From Lobosporangium transversale (taxonomy: Eukaryota; Mortierellomycota; Mortierellomycetes; Mortierellales; Mortierellaceae), in NCBI RefSeq assembly GCF_002105155.1, contig NW_019028985.1, positions 124,001 to 188,000 of the forward strand: a DNA stretch of 64,000 bases. The letters run 5' to 3'. A program made the translations under genes and the position numbers. Below the pieces are notes generated by a model. It had not been told where the DNA came from, made no database searches, and saw only the letters and a list, made by a program, of their open reading frames with translations. Of this stretch, positions 33,294-45,634 are shown piece after piece; the first letter of the stretch is position 1, and each line of letters opens with the position of its first letter.

Positions 33294-36188
33294 TTAGAAA
33301 TTCATAAATGTACTCTTGCGCCAGAATGGGTACCATACTAATGAGGAGCAAAACACTCCAAGCTATTAACCAAGAGATTATATTGATAAAAAAAAAAAAA
33401 AAATTAATCTCATAAACTTTTGATAATATCCGATACTCAAAGGCATCATCAACACTAAAGACTTTTGGACTTACAGTGATGCTAACGGAAATATTAACCA
33501 TGTGCAAGGCAAACTGGAAACCTTGATCTGCATTGCTCCCTATGATTGCGAGGACACCTCGGACGCCAACACTTCCGGGTACCAATAATAGCACACCGCT
33601 CAGCAATGGAACATAACTAAGTTGTCCAGTCAATCGTCCATAGGCTTGCCCTGTAATACCAACAGCGAACGCAGCTACCGCTGGTGTTACATGAGGCTTC
33701 GCCGGCATAAAATAAGAGATCGTGAACCCGACAGCCGTCACTAGAGTCATACCAAGCCATTGACTTGGATGAGCATTGAAGACAATGTTGATTGACGTGG
33801 AAACAACAGGGAAAATGAGGAAAAGCCACCAGGGATTCACAGCATGTTCACAGGCAGAAGATGAAGGAGATACCGAAGAATCACCTCCAATCTAAGATAT
33901 CAGGACAAAAAAAAAAAAAAAAAAAAAAAAAGTCTATTAGTCAAATGGATGGCATTCAGCAACGGCCAGACGAAGTGAAAGCTGACCAAACATGAATGAC
34001 TTACAGCACCCCATATCTCTGCTCCAAGTGTTAGCCCGAATCCCAAGAAAAAAGCGTACATTAGGGCATAAAACATTCTGACTGCGCCAGAGACAATATT
34101 CCTTGAAGCCAGCTCCATGATCGCTTGAGTCAATAATAATCCGGGTAAAAGGACTACAATGCCGGCCAGTGCGACTGCAGAAAAGCATACTCGGTCTCCA
34201 AATGCCTTGGCAATAAAGCCGACCAAAATGCTCGAAGTCACTTCAAACACATTTCCATAGACAGGATACTTTGCGGCGACCACTCCCAATAGACCAACCA
34301 ACAATCCACAAAGTCCTGCCAAAGCCGTATCTAACCAACTGCCATTAAAGGCCAAAGGTGCTACAAATGCAGCAGAAACCATCCAAGAGGCGACAGTGAC
34401 CCAAACAGGGTAGTAGCCCTGTTCAGTCGTAACTTTTTCCAGCGCTTTATTCGCTTCTTCAGCACTCCTGCCATGCAGCACGTCCAATGCGATGGTGTAA
34501 ACCTTTGAGAGTTTATTCATATCCATGCCCTGTGTGCACCGCAAATGCCTTGTGTCGCTCGTGTACGTCGCTGGGTCACTAAAGGAGATGGTCATCAAGC
34601 CAGGAAGGAGGGCAAAAGATGCATCGATATCCAGCTTCCTCGCCATTAAAGCACATGTCTCCTCGATCCTGTGTGTTGGCGCTCCGTATAGGATCAAAGC
34701 CTTAGCGACCATGATCAAGAAAGATTGACGTGTCAAGATATCGGCAATATCTCTTTGGATTCCTAAACTGGTGGACAATGTAGCAATACCTGCACCGGTG
34801 TGAAGTGCCTCCATCTCCTCCATATGTTCATGAGGGCCAAGTTTTGTAAGAGGGCCTGAATTGTTTATGGTTAAGGAAGGCTGAGTAGGCAAACGCGTTG
34901 TTGAGGATGGATCGCCTTCAAAAATTATAGAGTTTCGAGGAGATACTTTTGGTGTGGTGGTAACGGATGAAGCCAAATCTGCAAGTGAGTTGTTCTTGGA
35001 GGATGATCGATAAAAGGAACCTTTCTTTGTCTTTTTAATCTGCGGATGTTGAGCAAGTGGCCCAGATGATTTACTGGCTGTGCTTGGAGACCTTGAGGCA
35101 GTGGCGGCAGCAGCCTCATTCCTTTGCAACTTGAGGAGTTGACTTAGAACTCCTCCCTTTATTTTCCTATGACGCACTCGCCCTTCAGTAACAGGGCTGG
35201 CAATAGCAGAAGAATGACTATTGTTCGACTCAAAACGCCGCCTAGCCTCATTGCCTCGAGAGGATTGGCTCTCGTTGATGCCTGCCAAGGACCTAACAGG
35301 ATCCATGGCCGGTGACAGAACGGGCTTGGGTGCAAATGATAGTGCGGCCTGAGGAGTACCGTCGTTGGTAGGACCGCGAAGGTCATTCGCTATGCCATTG
35401 ACCAAATGATTAGCAGCAGTGCTATCAGACGGTTTACCCTTATCATTGCTATTATTGTAGTCATTATGGGTTTTGTTGTATTCCAGATCGGCCATGGTCA
35501 AGTCTTGCGGACGACGCTTGCCTGAAATTGCTCTTTTAATCGAGTTTAGGTTGAGTCCTATGTTCTTATTCGGTGGTTCTGCCTGAGAAGCATTGGCCCA
35601 TGGTGAACGGGTATATGTGGTGTCAGCAGACGGTTTGCCAGACGAAATAGTGTCTAAAAGTGTGTGTGAAGGTCTTCTTCCGGATGCAGGTTGATCGTTC
35701 CGAGAGAGTGAGGGTAGTGGCACTGTTCCTGAGAAGGATCCAATAGGAGCATGATCCTCAACGGCTCGAGCAAAACGTTCAACACCTAGACTGAGTTTTC
35801 TGTACCCTGCTGAGGGAGATCCCTGGGGAGTAGGAACGGGAGTCTCCTGTGGGGTGCCTTCAGGAGTGAATAGATCCCTTGGTTCGGCAGAGGTTGTGAA
35901 AGCATTGGCGCTAGGGAAGGCAAAGCCCGAAGAGGCACCTGCGTTGGGTCTCAGAGGGGTGGGTGATGCAATGGTAGGTAGATCAATTCGATTTCTATTT
36001 CGATCTCTATCTCTAGGTGGAAGATGTTCGTTCAGAGTGGAGATATTGGTGTCATTGGTGGGAGAAAGATGTAAAGATGTGGAGTTGTCATGTTGGATCG
36101 AAGACAGCGTTGAGGAGGAAGGAGTGGAAGGATTGTCGGTGGAAGGAGAATCTACCTGAACGGTAAAGTCCCTAGAGTTGTCAGCCAT
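33294..36188 (-). CDS. PRM10-like membrane protein (ThrE, threonine/serine exporter family)
   Basis: Exons 36188-34005, 33891-33475 and 33362-33294, all phase 0, give about 889 residues. Residues 1-~470 are cytosolic, disordered and Ser/Pro/Thr-rich. The ThrE domain follows: LILYGAPTHRIEETCALMA, LDIDASFALLPGLMTISF, then about five membrane spans (GLCGLLVGLLGVVA, AGIVVLLPGLLLTQAIMEL, FFLGFGLTLGAEIWGA). The second half, in the next exon, has WWLFLIFPVVS, LSYVPLLSGVLLLVPGSVG and HMVNISVSIT. The last exon supplies LGVFCSSLVWYPFWRKS and ends MNF; reading through the last intron instead gives a spurious poly-Phe end. Yeast Prm10 is a pheromone-regulated relative; the substrate in fungi is not established. 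A 43-base A tract lies just upstream of the start. Confidence 0.92.
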
Positions 36189-36238
36189 TGGGCAGACAAG
36201 AATGAGTAGAGAGAATGAAAGACAATGAGAAAAGAATG

Positions 36239-36287
<49 letters not shown>

Positions 36288-37188
36288 GAGGAGAAAAAAA
36301 GGGGAGAAGAAGTTTTTTAGAGAATGCTAGAAAACTTTTACTGTAAACAGTTGGATAAATGCAATATGGGCCATTGGAATGAACACACATCCGTGTGTAG
36401 TGCATGCATGACACAACATATTCGTATTGAGTCAAATCCAACGGAAAAAAGCCTTTCGTAAAAGGTTAGGGGGAAAAATGTGGAGCATTTTTCTCTTTTA
36501 CATGTCTGAGTTTCTTTCTTGCATCTCTCTTACTTACTAAAACAAGTGGCAAAAAGATCGTCACTATGTTCTTTCCCGTCTATACTTTTGTATACAAATA
36601 TTTCATGCTATCCACCCCCCCACACAAGGCAAAGAAACCGGATCTTATATATATATATATTTATACATACATCAAACCATTCCCTTCCAAATCTTTGATA
36701 AACTTCTCTTGACAGACCTTTATTAAATCATGACTCAAAGGCACCAGTAGCAAATTTAATGGCCGCCAGGATCCAGAGAAAAATGAACCAATAGGTTCTT
36801 TTACCTTTTTAACTTCTCGAAAGAAAATTCCTACTCAGCATTCTCTTTTATATATAAATATATATCTCTAACAAGGGCCAGAACAAAAAAAAAAAAGGGA
36901 GGGTATATATATATATACATGTATATCTCAATGGCTACCCCAGTCCTCCGTTTATGGAGTTGCACAAATCCTAATACTCATTCGCAACAAAAAGATCATA
37001 TTCTTATAGGCAAGGTTCGAGCAAAGTGTCCTTCTTCCATTGCGCATTGCGACGCGTCATAGGGATTAGATTTGGAAAAAACTGTCCAGGCTCTGCACTA
37101 ATAGAAAACCAGTCAAGGTCCAATTTTATTCAAAATAGACAAAAATGATCACACATTTCATAACTAATTATTATTTTTTTTTAAACTT
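36189..37188. other. Intergenic: upstream region of the PRM10-like gene and 3' flank of the thioesterase gene
   Basis: No gene is seen. Notable content is an A43 tract at about 36240-36282, and several TATATATA stretches (36650-36662, 36849-36863, 36906-36918). The 3' UTR of the thioesterase gene occupies the right end. Confidence 0.55.
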
Positions 37189-38394
37189 TTAAGCCTTGGC
37201 CATTAGAGGGGACACTTCTTCAAATATCTTTAGGAAGAACTTGACCATGTCCGAGATCTCCTGTGTGCATGCGCTATGGCCCATTCCAGCATACGTGTGA
37301 AACTCGACCTTGTAGTTGTACATTTGAAGGAAAGCCACAGATTGTTCACCAATATCGTATTGCACCGTCTATTATTATCAATTGTAACATTTAGCAAACA
37401 GCAGATGAAGATAGTCTAATACAGCAACTAGACCATTAGATCATTTCCTTCTTTTTCTTCTGTGCTATAATAAAAATACCTTGTCAGAGTCACCATGGCC
37501 CCAAAAGATGGGCGTATTACGATTAGCGTCCTTGACCATGGTCATGACCTTTTCATGTAAAGGCATATATCCGCTAAGGGCCACTATTCCAGCAAGTCGG
37601 TGCTCGAACGTCAATGCGGCCAGAACTGCAGTGACACATCCTTGAGAAAAGCCCCCAACGATGATCCTGTCGGCTGGGATATTGGTCTGTGCAATCTCAT
37701 CACGGATGAGTTGCATTACTTTATACGGGAGCAAAATTAATGAGCAAATTGAACAAAGTAGCATAACAAGTAAAAAAAAAAAAAAAAAAAAAAAAATCAC
37801 AGAGCTTTTAGTCATCATTTTCACTTTTTTTTTAGTATTGGTGCAAGACTCGTTTGGAGGTTATTCATGATTAATTCTTACAACTTTGTTGCGACCGAAT
37901 AAGCCCTGCTTCATCCTGCTTACGTCCACTTGCAGTAGCCACAATGACATCGAACCATGCAGGGATTAACTTTCCCCCTTGGATCGTAATTGGGATTGCA
38001 GGGGCAGTAGGGAAGATGAACTTGACGTGAGGTAGTTGTTTACTCCACTAATAAAAAGTAGAGAGAGAAATGATTGTCAATCTTTTCTTTCTTAATTGTT
38101 TTCCTATTGCATTTTATTTTATTACAAAAACTTACTTGCTCTCCAAAAGGTGCCCTGGACAATCAGATAATCAGAAAGCGCGGCATTCAGGTCAGGGGTA
38201 AGTCCAATAGTCCAATTGTCCAACTGTCCAATAAACAACAGAATATTGGCTGGCGTAGAAAAAAAGTAAAACAATTTTAATACTCACCATCCAGCTCCTG
38301 TATCGCCATACCCATGCAAAAAGATGACTGTTGCAGTGTGCTGTGCAGTAGGCCCCAGAACAACAGAAGTCAGCTTTGAGGGAGAGAGTGTCAT
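37189..38394 (-). CDS. APT1: Acyl-protein thioesterase / lysophospholipase, alpha/beta hydrolase
   Basis: From ATG 38394 (MTLSPSKLTSVVLGP) through TATVIFLHGYGDTGAGW, the oxyanion-loop segment of the family, to an exon with FIFPTAPAIPITIQGGK and AWFDV. It continues with VGGFSQGCVTAVLAAL (nucleophile Ser in GFSQG), PIFWGHGDSDK (catalytic Asp) and EFHTYAGMGHSACTQE (catalytic His), ending SPLMAKA before TAA 37191-37189. The triad is complete. The enzyme removes palmitate from cytosolic faces of proteins such as Ras or G-alpha, and cleaves lysophospholipids. There are five or so introns, one with a poly-A (sense poly-T) tract at about 37771-37795. Length is about 230-240 residues, as usual. Confidence 0.95.
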
Positions 38395-39167
38395 CGCTTT
38401 ATTTTACTCTACTTTATCCTATGGTTTAATGAAAGTACGGGAAAGAGTGGTCGGGTCGGCTTAAATTGAAGAAAAGAATGAAGAAAGGACAAAAGATGAG
38501 ATCAATGAAGAGAATCAGCTTTTATTGAATGACTAGATGATGCCATTCCGGGTCATTAAAGCAGAGAAAGAGAGATGAAAGTGGAAAGGAGTAACACGTG
38601 CAAAAGCAATGTTCTCCTTGAATGTAAACCATGCAAGAGAGAAGGTACAGTGCTGTGCTGTTGAGTAACCTTGTTGTGCAACTGGAGCAAAGAGACAAAG
38701 AGAGCTTTTGAATCGAATTGAAATGAATTGGGGGTGGGAAAGAAGGCGTAGGACCTTTGGGCGTTTGACGCGTTGGTTCTGCCCAGGCAGGGGGGCAAAA
38801 AAGGATGAGATCTCCGATTGTAAATTTTAATAACAAAGTAACAAAGTACATGAAATAATAAGATCCATTTATACATGTATTTGTATAGAATATTATATAA
38901 CAATCTATGAATAACATTGACGAAACTGTGGAGTAAAGCGTAGAACTGGAATAGAGAATAATTGATTATGCAAGCAAAAAGAAGCCTAAGAAAGAAGCAT
39001 TTATTTCCATCCCATTGTGACATCGCTATTCTTCGCGTAGCGAAAGTGCAATTGGTCCAAATGATAAAGAAAAAAAAAAAGGCCCAATCTGCCACACATA
39101 CCTCTAACACGTTTCTCGATTCCAAACACTTCAGACCATTTCATTCCATCCTCTCCATGCCCCATTC

Positions 39168-39202
<35 letters not shown>

Positions 39203-39398
39203 ACCTTCAATTTGTAGTATAAATATATTTAGCACTCTGACAGAGAACTCTTTTTCTTTTTCTTTTTCTTTTTCTTTTTCTTCTATTTCTTCTATTCTTT
39301 CTTTTCATATCTTCTCGTTCATTCGACGTACCCTTTCAATTTTATAAACTCTCGAACACACGCCCTAAATTGTCCTTCGGTGAAATCGAAAAAAAGTC
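38395..39398. other. Divergent upstream region
   Basis: Between the thioesterase start (minus) and the unknown protein start (plus). No gene is supported. It contains A runs (39069-39081, and about 39169-39200) and a TTTTTC repeat at 39250-39292, followed by a C/T-rich leader. Confidence 0.5.
39250..39292. repeat. TTTTTC hexanucleotide repeat in a promoter
   Basis: About seven near-perfect TTTTTC units, about 110-150 bp upstream of the start at 39399. Such pyrimidine tracts are common near fungal transcription start sites. Confidence 0.8.
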
Positions 39399-40668
39399 AT
39401 GGAGCAGCTTACACCTTTATTGATGAACTTCCTTGAGGAGTACGGCCGTCCTCATGTTCAGGAAAAAGTTACTGAGGAACTGGATGAGACTAAGGTCGAG
39501 CTCAAGAGGGATATGCCCAACACAATGGTTGAATACATCAAGGACTCCGAAGCCAATCCCATCGTTTCGCAACTAGCCGATGTCATGGGCGACGATCTCT
39601 TTGAACGTGTCAAGAGTGTCACTGAATTCACAGTCGAAGCTGCCTCGGAGGGTATGGACCTGTTGTTAACCAACGGTGTCATGGGTATCGCTCGAAAAGT
39701 CCTCACACAGACCACGGAGGAAGAAGGTCAGGGTTCATTGAATCTTGACTTTTTGAAGAGTGGTAAAGAAGGCATGGTCTCGACAACCATGGCAGCATCT
39801 GCGCCTGTGATCAAGCAGGTCAGTACTAACATTGGCAATAAGATTAGGTAAGTTTCCCAACAGAAAAGAAAAGAAAAAAAAAAAAAAAAAAAAAAAAAAC
39901 TGGGCTATGATAGTTTGTTATTAAAATTCCCACAGTTTGAAGGAGATGATTGGAATACAAAAAAAAAATTTAACAATCACATTTCACCTTCTTTACCTCA
40001 ATCAAATCATGTTAAAAGCGCACACCTGCCAGCATCCATTGGAGGCGCCATTCAAGAGATGATTGATGAACACGGTGGTTCTAGTGGACTGTTGGGCATG
40101 GCTGCAGGTCTTGTTCTCAAGTTTATGGGCGGCGAGGAAGACGGTCCAGGCGAGAAAACTGTTGAGGGTGGTGGAGACGCAACGGATGTTGAAAAAGTTG
40201 GTGGCCACACAGGCAAAATTCAAAAAATGGTCCAGAAAATCTTGGCTCCCAAGGTCTTGCTCCTTATTCAACCCTATCTTCAGGATTTTGAGGCCAAGAT
40301 GGTAAGGAAAATGTCATGATATCTTTTCTTAATTCTGGAAAAAAAAAAAAAAAAAAAAGCTGTAGTCTAAACACTAGTTTCTTTTCTTTTAATGTAATCA
40401 TTCAAATCAATAGACAAAGTCCTTGGAAGGCGAGCTTCGTACCAAGCTTTTCTCTCCTGATTACATTAAAACAAAGGTGTTGTCTATGATCACCGGCCTT
40501 GGAGAGGGTGGAGGCTCTGGTTTTGGAGCTATCCTCGGTGCCTTCATGGGCGGTGGAGATAACGATGACGATGAGAAGAAAGGCGGCGGCGGTGGAGGCA
40601 ATGTTGATGCGATGGGTCTCATCGGGAACTTGGCAACTCAATTCTTAAAGGGGAGGGATGACAATTAA
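39399..40668 (+). CDS. Uncharacterised helical protein with Gly-rich C-terminus
   Basis: Exons 39399-39847, 40019-40301 and 40414-40668 join with consistent phases into 328 residues. I do not recognise a named family. Residues 1-150 are amphipathic and mostly acidic (LLMNFLEEYGRPHVQEKVTE, NTMVEYIKDSEANPIVSQLA). The second exon has GAIQEMIDEHGGSSGLLGMA and QKMVQKILAPKVLLLIQPYL. The third has TKVLSMITGLGEGGG, GAILGAFMGGGDNDDDEKKG and a G6 run. No signal peptide or clear membrane span is present; the Gly-rich helices could associate with membranes. Repeated use of Met/Val/Leu helices ending in Gly suggests internal duplication. Both introns contain A tracts. Codon use and intron phases support a real gene. 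Confidence 0.8.
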
Positions 40669-40756
40669 ACCTCTTTGCTTGAACGCAGAGAGAAAAAAAA
40701 AAAAAAAAAAAAAAAAAGTCAAGGCGGAATGCCATGTAGCATGTAGTGTAGTAAAG

Positions 40757-40787
<31 letters not shown>

Positions 40788-40867
40788 GGTTGAACTTGTA
40801 TATAACAGCCAACATAAAAATATAATTGAATATAACTTTTTTTATTATTAGAAGCTTTAATAACATT

Positions 40868-41218
40868 CTACCTGGAGATTGGACGTCGCATGCAGCACCA
40901 GACAAAGACTGACGGGATGAGCATCAAGCAGACCACAAAGGCTAACGTATTTGAAAGACCGTAAAGTACAAGAGTAGGTTCCTTGTTTGAATCTCCAATA
41001 GTTGAGTTCTTAATTCCACCTCCTGCTCCGGCAAGAATAGAAGACGACGGTGCAAAAGGGCCACGCGTTGTCCATGTCCAACGTGGATTCTGAATAGATG
41101 TTACTGTGGTGATAATGGGAACAAATGGGAGTGTGGCAGTTGGGAGCTCTGCCTCTTGCAATGGCGTAGTCGTGATTGGAAGTATCAAATCTGTAGGAAG
41201 GATGAATAGGGCCAGCAT
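40868..41218 (-). CDS. Small single-pass membrane protein (hypothetical)
   Basis: An unspliced 116-residue frame from ATG 41218. It begins with a hydrophobic segment (MLALFILPTDLILPI) that may act as a signal peptide, then a Thr/Pro-rich stretch (LPTATLPFVPIITTVTS) and a Gly loop (LAGAGGGIKNST). It ends with one transmembrane span (LSNTLAFVVCLMLIPSVFVW) and a short basic tail, CCMRRPISR, with a possible palmitoylation CC. No family is recognised. It is flanked by poly-A tracts on both sides. The coherent topology favours a real gene, but it is short. Confidence 0.5.
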   Translation of the reverse strand: MLALFILPTDLILPITTTPLQEAELPTATLPFVPIITTVTSIQNPRWTWTTRGPFAPSSSILAGAGGGIKNSTIGDSNKEPTLVLYGLSNTLAFVVCLMLIPSVFVWCCMRRPISR

Positions 41219-41794
41219 TGTTTGACAGCAAATATTAAATATCGGTGCACTAAAGAGTATGGGAGAGTAGGAAGAAAGAAAAAATCTTTCTTCAGACCAG
41301 TGTCTGTCTAACTAATGCACATTGGCGTGATTTTCTGGGTTGAGGAACAACTGATATATCTTTCAACGTTACAAAGATAATAGACCCCACCCACAAAGAA
41401 ACTCAAAGACGATCGACAAAGGTAGGGTCTTCTCTTTGTGGCAGAAGCGCGTCAAAAAAAAAAAAAAAAACTGGTGTCACGTTACCAACGACCACATCGC
41501 CAAGTGCTCTCAGCTTCATCTTTCTCATCACAGTAGACAACCGTCATTCTACCATCCTTTTATTTTTTTTATTCTATTTCACAAACCATCCTCTTCTCAC
41601 AAGGACAACTTTACGCAGACACAGTTATCAATGGGCGCATGGACTGTTCTCCAGGAGAGGTATGGGCATTACTTTCCGAGCTACAGGATTAGGATACCAG
41701 ATATTAAACTGTGTTGGACCACGATTTCGCAATGGAACGACATCAACTAACAGTACTCCAATGAATAAATCAATGTTCTTTGTATAGGCAAGCA

Positions 41795-43333
41795 ATGCTT
41801 CTCGATCCAGGTAAAGTCCCCCAATACTTTTTACAACTACAACAAACAAACCAGGAATAATAATAATAATAAAAAAATATTTTTATAAAAAAAAAAAAAA
41901 AAAAAAAGCTTTTCTCTTGGAACAAAATATATTGACGTGGATCATTACAGCAAAAGTTTAACACGCAAATCAAAATTAACAAAGGCATGCTTCGTAATAT
42001 TCGCCATACAAAAAAATAAAAAAATAAAAAAAAAACAGCTATTAGGGACTGGGTCTTGTTGCCTATTATGTTGGTGATGGTTCTCGTTGGTGTTGTTCGT
42101 CATCAAGTCACCGTCCTCTTGAACGGGCCTCCTAGGAAAGCCGACCTCAAGTCTGCTCGTGAAACGTAAAGTCTTTGATCTGTATTTTTTTGCTTCAGAA
42201 ATGATTCAATCATTGTCCATTTTTGTTGACAACTTTATTTCTTATTAAATACTCATGTATTTCTTCATAGTAAGGGCCTTCAGAGAGGCAGTATCCTTCG
42301 TGCGCACGGAAATCACTTGCCCGAGTACGCATTCGAGGCACGTAAGGCTTACTTGACAGAGGCCTTCGAGAAGGGCACATATTTGAAGGATCCAAAAGCA
42401 GGAAACAAACCCAAGGGCAATGTGATGCAGGATCCAGCCTATGTTGAGACTATGATGGATGGCATGAAGAAGAACATGATGAACATTGTTCCTCAGACCG
42501 TGATTATGGGCTGGATCAACTTTTTCTTTTCAGGATTTGTTTTGAGTATGCTTCCTTCCTTCCTTACATATATATATTCATGAAGTAAAAAGGAAAAAAA
42601 AGAGAAACTCTAGACTTACAAGTTTATTTTTCCGTCATTTTTCCTTGCGCGCATTTTTTTTTTTTAAACAGTCAAGTTGCCGTTCCCACTGACAATCCGC
42701 TTCAAGAGCATGTTACAGCGCGGAATTGAGACACAAGATATGGATGTCAGTTGGGTATCATCTCTTTCTTGGTACTTCCTTAACTTGTTCGGTCTTCAGA
42801 GTGTCTTTACTCTTATCCTTGGTAGTGGACATGGTATGTGAATATATTAATGTTTAGACATTAAGTCCAACTTTCTAATCTAGTCAGTATCCCGTTTTAA
42901 AGAAATCCAATACTAATATTGATTGAGTCTTTTGCAATTGATACTCTGCAAAAAAAAAAAAAAAAAAAAAAAAAAAGCTGCGGATGCCATGCGTGATATG
43001 CAAGCAATGTCAACCATGGGCATGGGTCCCGCTGCTGGTCCTCAGATGAGTCCAACGGGTCAACCCCAGGATATGCACAAGATCTTCTTGAGTGAGAAGG
43101 AAAACATCGAGTTGACAGAGCATGAGTGGGGACTGAATAATGTTGAGACCCGTTTGTTGGTCAAGTATGGAAAGCTCCCCCGTTCTATCCTAGTGGATCA
43201 GAAGAAGGCAAAAGCTGCTGCTACAAGTGTCAGTGGCCCATCAACGTCATCCTTATCATCTTCATCACCGGCAGCCGTTGCAGCAGCAGCGGCCGCTGCG
43301 GGAGGAAAAAAGAAGGGAAGAAGACAAGCTTAA
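41795..43333 (+). CDS. EMC3: ER membrane protein complex subunit 3
   Basis: Exons 41795-41810, 42039-42165, 42271-42545, 42672-42833 and 42978-43333 give 311 residues. The start [17 protein letters not shown] matches the MLLD...WVLLPI opening of yeast Emc3. It is followed by [72 protein letters not shown] and [16 protein letters not shown]3 is an Oxa1/YidC-superfamily insertase subunit for tail-anchored and multipass proteins. The first coding exon is only 16 nt. An alternative upstream ATG at 41631 (MGAWTVLQER, GTATGG donor) would join in frame and add 13 residues. The last intron ends in a ~28-base A run directly before AG. The C-terminus is an Ala/Ser-rich tail ending KKKGRRQA. Confidence 0.95.
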
Positions 43334-43394
43334 AGATACTGCTGGAGAATGGATTAAAAAACAAGAAAAAAAAAAAAATGACGACGTCGCTGCT

Positions 43395-43426
43395 ATTTTA
43401 TTTTATTTTATTTTATTTTATTTTTT
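43395..43426. repeat. TTTTA pentanucleotide repeat
   Basis: About six TTTTA units in the 3' UTR of EMC3. Simple repeat. Confidence 0.8.
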
Positions 43427-43562
43427 GATAGCTATCACTAGATTATTGAATACAATTCTACATAAAAACAGAAAGACTCTAAAAAGTTCATTTTATATAT
43501 AATACTACTTTACTTTTTTTTTCTTCTTTTTTATTTGTTCAACTATTATATACTGCAACTAC

Positions 43563-44455
43563 TTAAAGGCCGCGAACCTTATTAAAATTCTTGGTGATGG
43601 CCTCCATGAACTCACTTGTGGTAGCATAATGTTTCCTTTCCAACTTGCTGCCATGGATTGCCAATGCAAGATCCTTGGTGATGATACCTGAGACATCCAC
43701 AGTATCAATGCAGGCCTTCTCCAGATCCAACGAGAACTTCTGAAGAGCCTCGTTCTGATCTAAATGAGCACGGTGAGCCAATCCACGGGTCCAGGCAAAG
43801 ATGGAGGCAATCGGGTTGGTGGAGGTCTCACGGCCCTTCTGATGTTCACGATAATGACGTGTTACTGTTCCATGAGCAGCTTCTGATTCCATAGTCTTGC
43901 CATCGGGCGTCACTAGGACCGAGGTCATCAATCCAAGAGATCCAAAGCCTTGCGCCAGAATATCGGACTGAACATCTCCATCATAGTTCTTGCAAGCCCA
44001 AACAAATCCTCCAGAGGACTTGAGCCCCTGAGCGACCATATCGTCAATCAATCGGTGCTCATACCAAATCTTCTTGTCATCAAATTCCTTCTTGTAGTTC
44101 CTGATAATATACCAGATCATGAACAATAACAATAAATTAACAAATAAATAAACAAATATATAAATAAAAGTTAATAAAGCAGGGTATCAGTGTTATACAA
44201 GTTAATGATTGCTTTTCCAAATGATAAGATTAGAGTGCCTTACTTCTGGTAGATTGCCTCAAAAATGTCCTTGAAGCGTCCATCATATTTCTTAAGAATG
44301 GTGTTTTTTGTGCTGAGATACAAAGGCATGTTCTTGGACAATGCCATCTGGAAGCAGCTGTGAGCAAATCCAGTGATTGACTAGCGGAAGCAGGAAAAAA
44401 AACAAGGAGAATTGGTATATTTTGCCTTGATCATACTTGTGCATCGTATCGGATC

Positions 44456-44489
<34 letters not shown>

Positions 44490-45634
44490 CTCATCAGTAT
44501 TATACATGGCCATTCCAACACCAGCGCCGTCAAAGTCGTAGACGACCCATTTCTTGGCTTCGCCTCCGTTTTTAGGCGTGAAAGTCATTTCGAAGCGGCC
44601 AGGACCTTCTGCAACAAAGTCAGTGGCTCTGTACTATGGTATACAAACACATACATACACACAAAAAACAAAAAAAGTTTAGAACAAATGCAGACAGATT
44701 GACTTTGTAAGAGTTGGTTTGACTGCTCATTTGTGACAGCTTTACCTGATCTCCAAAAGCATGGCGTCCAATGATGATGGGCTTCTCCCAGCCTGGTACG
44801 ATTTTGGGTACACTCTTGAGCAAGATGGGTTCTCTGAAGACGGTTCCATTAAGGATATTGCGGATGGTTCCATTAGGCGATTTGTACATCTTGGTAAGAT
44901 TAAATTCCTTGACACGCTGCTCGTCTGGCGTAATGGTCGCGCATTTAATACCGACATTATACTTCAAAATCGCCTCTGCAGCATCAATTGTCACCTGGTC
45001 ATTTGTCTAGTTTTGCAATAGATGGCAAGGATAGAGAAATAGAGTAAAATGGTGGTCATAAATGATGGTAAGTACAACATCACTTTGAACATTCATAACC
45101 ATATTCAATCAGAGATTTGTTCAAAGGAAGAGATTACCTTCTCACGGTGCTCGATACCCAGATCATAGTACTTGATATCGAGATTGACGTGTGGTAGGAT
45201 CAACTATCTCAATTGGAAATTAAAATAGGAAAAGATAGAAAAGGGTCAGTTGTCGTCTTTCATTAATGGATATTTGGACATTTTCATCCATGAGGTCCCC
45301 TCAACGTCAATGGCTGTGCTACTGTTTGCTGTTTGTTGTAGCAAGTCTACCTTCTCCTTGATCGACTGCCAAATAATGCGCGTCATTTCATCTCCATCCA
45401 AATCCACCACAGGATTTGCAACCTGAATGCGAGAGTCCTTGGAGTCTAGATGGTGTTGTAGTTTGGATTGAGATGATCCATGATTGTTAGACAGACTTTA
45501 GACTGTAAGAGATAAAATAAAATAAAACTGGGGGTAGACTTGCATGCACGAGTGGCCTGTGAGTTTAGGGAGACCAAAGTGGCTGCTCTAGTGATAGAGA
45601 GGGAGCGACGAGCGGTAGAAGCGAGCAAGGACAT
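43563..45634 (-). CDS. IDP1: NADP-dependent isocitrate dehydrogenase, mitochondrial
   Basis: From ATG 45634 a basic mitochondrial presequence ([20 protein letters not shown]) leads into [20 protein letters not shown], the conserved IDH start. Then [100 protein letters not shown], the active-site [28 protein letters not shown] and [12 protein letters not shown]. The stop is at 43565-43563. It makes 2-oxoglutarate and NADPH. The first intron fits only if its donor is GC (exon end 45544, intron GCAAGT..., acceptor TCTAG, exon start 45445); this gives RAYSKDSR in frame. There are six or so introns, one with a ~30-base homopolymer. With citrate export (carrier at 19 kb), this enzyme could supply reductant for lipid synthesis; that link is inference. 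Confidence 0.96.

Noticed and set aside
33277-33840. Open frame ending the PRM10-like protein with a poly-Phe stretch
   Set aside because: It reads through a GTAAGT...AATAG intron. Splicing gives LGVFCSSLVWYPF, which matches the family C-terminus and uses stop 33296-33294.
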